Assembly: GCF_002159835.1 (NCBI RefSeq)
Contig: NZ_NFJL01000002.1
Coordinates: 124,001-188,000, forward strand
DNA length: 64,000 nucleotides
Direction: 5' to 3'
Source: Blautia sp. An249
GTDB taxonomy: Bacteria > Bacillota > Clostridia > Lachnospirales > Lachnospiraceae
Below are positions 63,457-64,000 of the stretch, in pieces. A model generated the notes under the pieces. It had not been told where the DNA came from. It saw only the letters and a program-made list of their open reading frames with translations, and did no database searches. Made by a program: the position numbers and the translations under genes. Each line of letters opens with the position of its first letter. Position 1 is the first letter of the stretch.

Positions 63457-64000
63457 ATGCAGGGAAAGATTATTAAAGGAATTGCCGGATTTTATTACGT
63501 ATATGTGGAGGGAGAAGGCGTATACGAATGCAAGGCAAAAGGCGTTTTCAGAAAAGACAAGAAGAAACCGCTGGTGGGAGATGATGTGGAAATACAGATT
63601 CTCCCTGAAGAAGAAAAAAAGGGGAATATCGTAAGACTTCTTCCGAGAAAGAATTCCCTGGTGCGGCCTGCCGTTGCAAACGTGGACCAGGCTATGGTAG
63701 TGTTTGCAGTAGCAGATCCCAGACCGAATTTTATGCTTTTAGATCGCTTTCTGGTTATGATGGAAAGAGAAGGTATTCCGTCAGTCATCTGCTTTAATAA
63801 AAAAGATTTGGCGAAGGAGAAAGAACTGGAAACTCTCTGTGAGGTATATAAAGAATGCGGTTACCCTGTTATTCCTGCGAGTATCCGGGATGGAGAAGGA
63901 GCAGAAGAAATTATGGGGATTTTGAAGGGAAAAACAACAGTAATCGCAGGCCCTTCCGGAGTGGGAAAATCATCTTTGACCAACCAGATGCAGGATAAAA
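63457..64000 (+). CDS. rsgA: Ribosome small-subunit-dependent GTPase A, N-terminal part
   Basis: The gene starts 5 bases after pknB and runs off the right edge after 181 codons. The fragment has the N-terminal OB fold (about 1-70), the permuted GTPase domain with FNKKDL (G4) before the P-loop GPSGVGKSSL (about residues 165-174), which is the RsgA order. RsgA helps 30S subunit maturation. Confidence 0.93.
   Translation, partial: MQGKIIKGIAGFYYVYVEGEGVYECKAKGVFRKDKKKPLVGDDVEIQILPEEEKKGNIVRLLPRKNSLVRPAVANVDQAMVVFAVADPRPNFMLLDRFLVMMEREGIPSVICFNKKDLAKEKELETLCEVYKECGYPVIPASIRDGEGAEEIMGILKGKTTVIAGPSGVGKSSLTNQMQDK

Noticed and set aside
1-64000. CRISPR arrays, insertion sequences, rRNA genes, phage genes or integrases
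   Set aside because: No regularly spaced repeats, transposase or integrase motifs, or rRNA sequence were seen in any part of the window.

Overview
The window looks like a chromosome segment of an anaerobic Firmicute of the Lachnospiraceae type. The grounds are a mid-GC coding style with strong AAGGAGG ribosome binding sites and TTGACA/TATAAT promoters, an anaerobic (class III) ribonucleotide reductase, butyrate kinase, AzlCD, a BceRS/BceAB-type module, a murE-priA-def-fmt-rsmB-rlmN-stp-pknB-rsgA housekeeping run, and large secreted proteins with fibronectin-III tails. No species is claimed. Most of the window is ordinary chromosome; the accessory parts are the surface-protein block, a remnant ADP-ribosylation locus, an OLD-like gene inside a Bce module, an AT-rich PadR island and a small type I toxin locus.

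Layout. 1-11.6 kb: three consecutive secreted proteins (the first cut by the left edge) that share a C-terminal array of FN3 modules; the second is a GH127-type beta-L-arabinofuranosidase, the third a beta-helix-like protein. 11.7-15.5 kb: hflX and nrdD, the latter with a C-terminal thioredoxin-like domain and no nrdG beside it. 15.5-18.3 kb: a vitamin B6 salvage locus (MocR/PdxR-like regulator, divergent pyridoxal kinase, ECF S component), followed by a small radical SAM protein. 19-22.7 kb: the riboflavin operon ribD-ribE-ribBA-ribH on the minus strand behind an FMN riboswitch with a clear terminator and a predicted antiterminator. 22.8-24.5 kb: an internally deleted DUF3990-like gene, its partner gene and an ADP-ribosylglycohydrolase.

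24.6-28.9 kb: a sodium:solute symporter, a convergent amidohydrolase, and a phenylacetate-CoA ligase/ACT pair. 28.9-35.3 kb: a two-component system and ABC transporter of the antimicrobial-peptide sensing Bce type, with an OLD-family ATPase/TOPRIM protein between kinase and transporter. 35.5-37.0 kb: an AT-rich three-gene unit (PadR regulator, HAAS-like membrane protein, small secreted protein) with a palindromic operator on its own promoter. 37.2-39.2 kb: azlCD and a membrane protein. 39.3-39.7 kb: tRNA-Leu(CAG) and a 29-residue holin-like toxin with a convergent antisense RNA, a type I toxin-antitoxin pair.

39.9-49.0 kb: buk, carAB, uppP, glpK and arcC (minus), with palindromic repeats around arcC. 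49.3-52.1 kb: a sortase-anchored VWA surface protein behind a leader with a possible attenuator. 52.3-64.0 kb: the tightly packed cell-envelope/translation operon murE, priA, def, fmt, zinc metallopeptidase, rsmB, rlmN, stp, pknB and rsgA (cut by the right edge), in which start and stop codons overlap repeatedly and the PP2C phosphatase and PASTA kinase form the signalling pair.

All functional calls come from reading motifs and remembered family features; no database search was possible.
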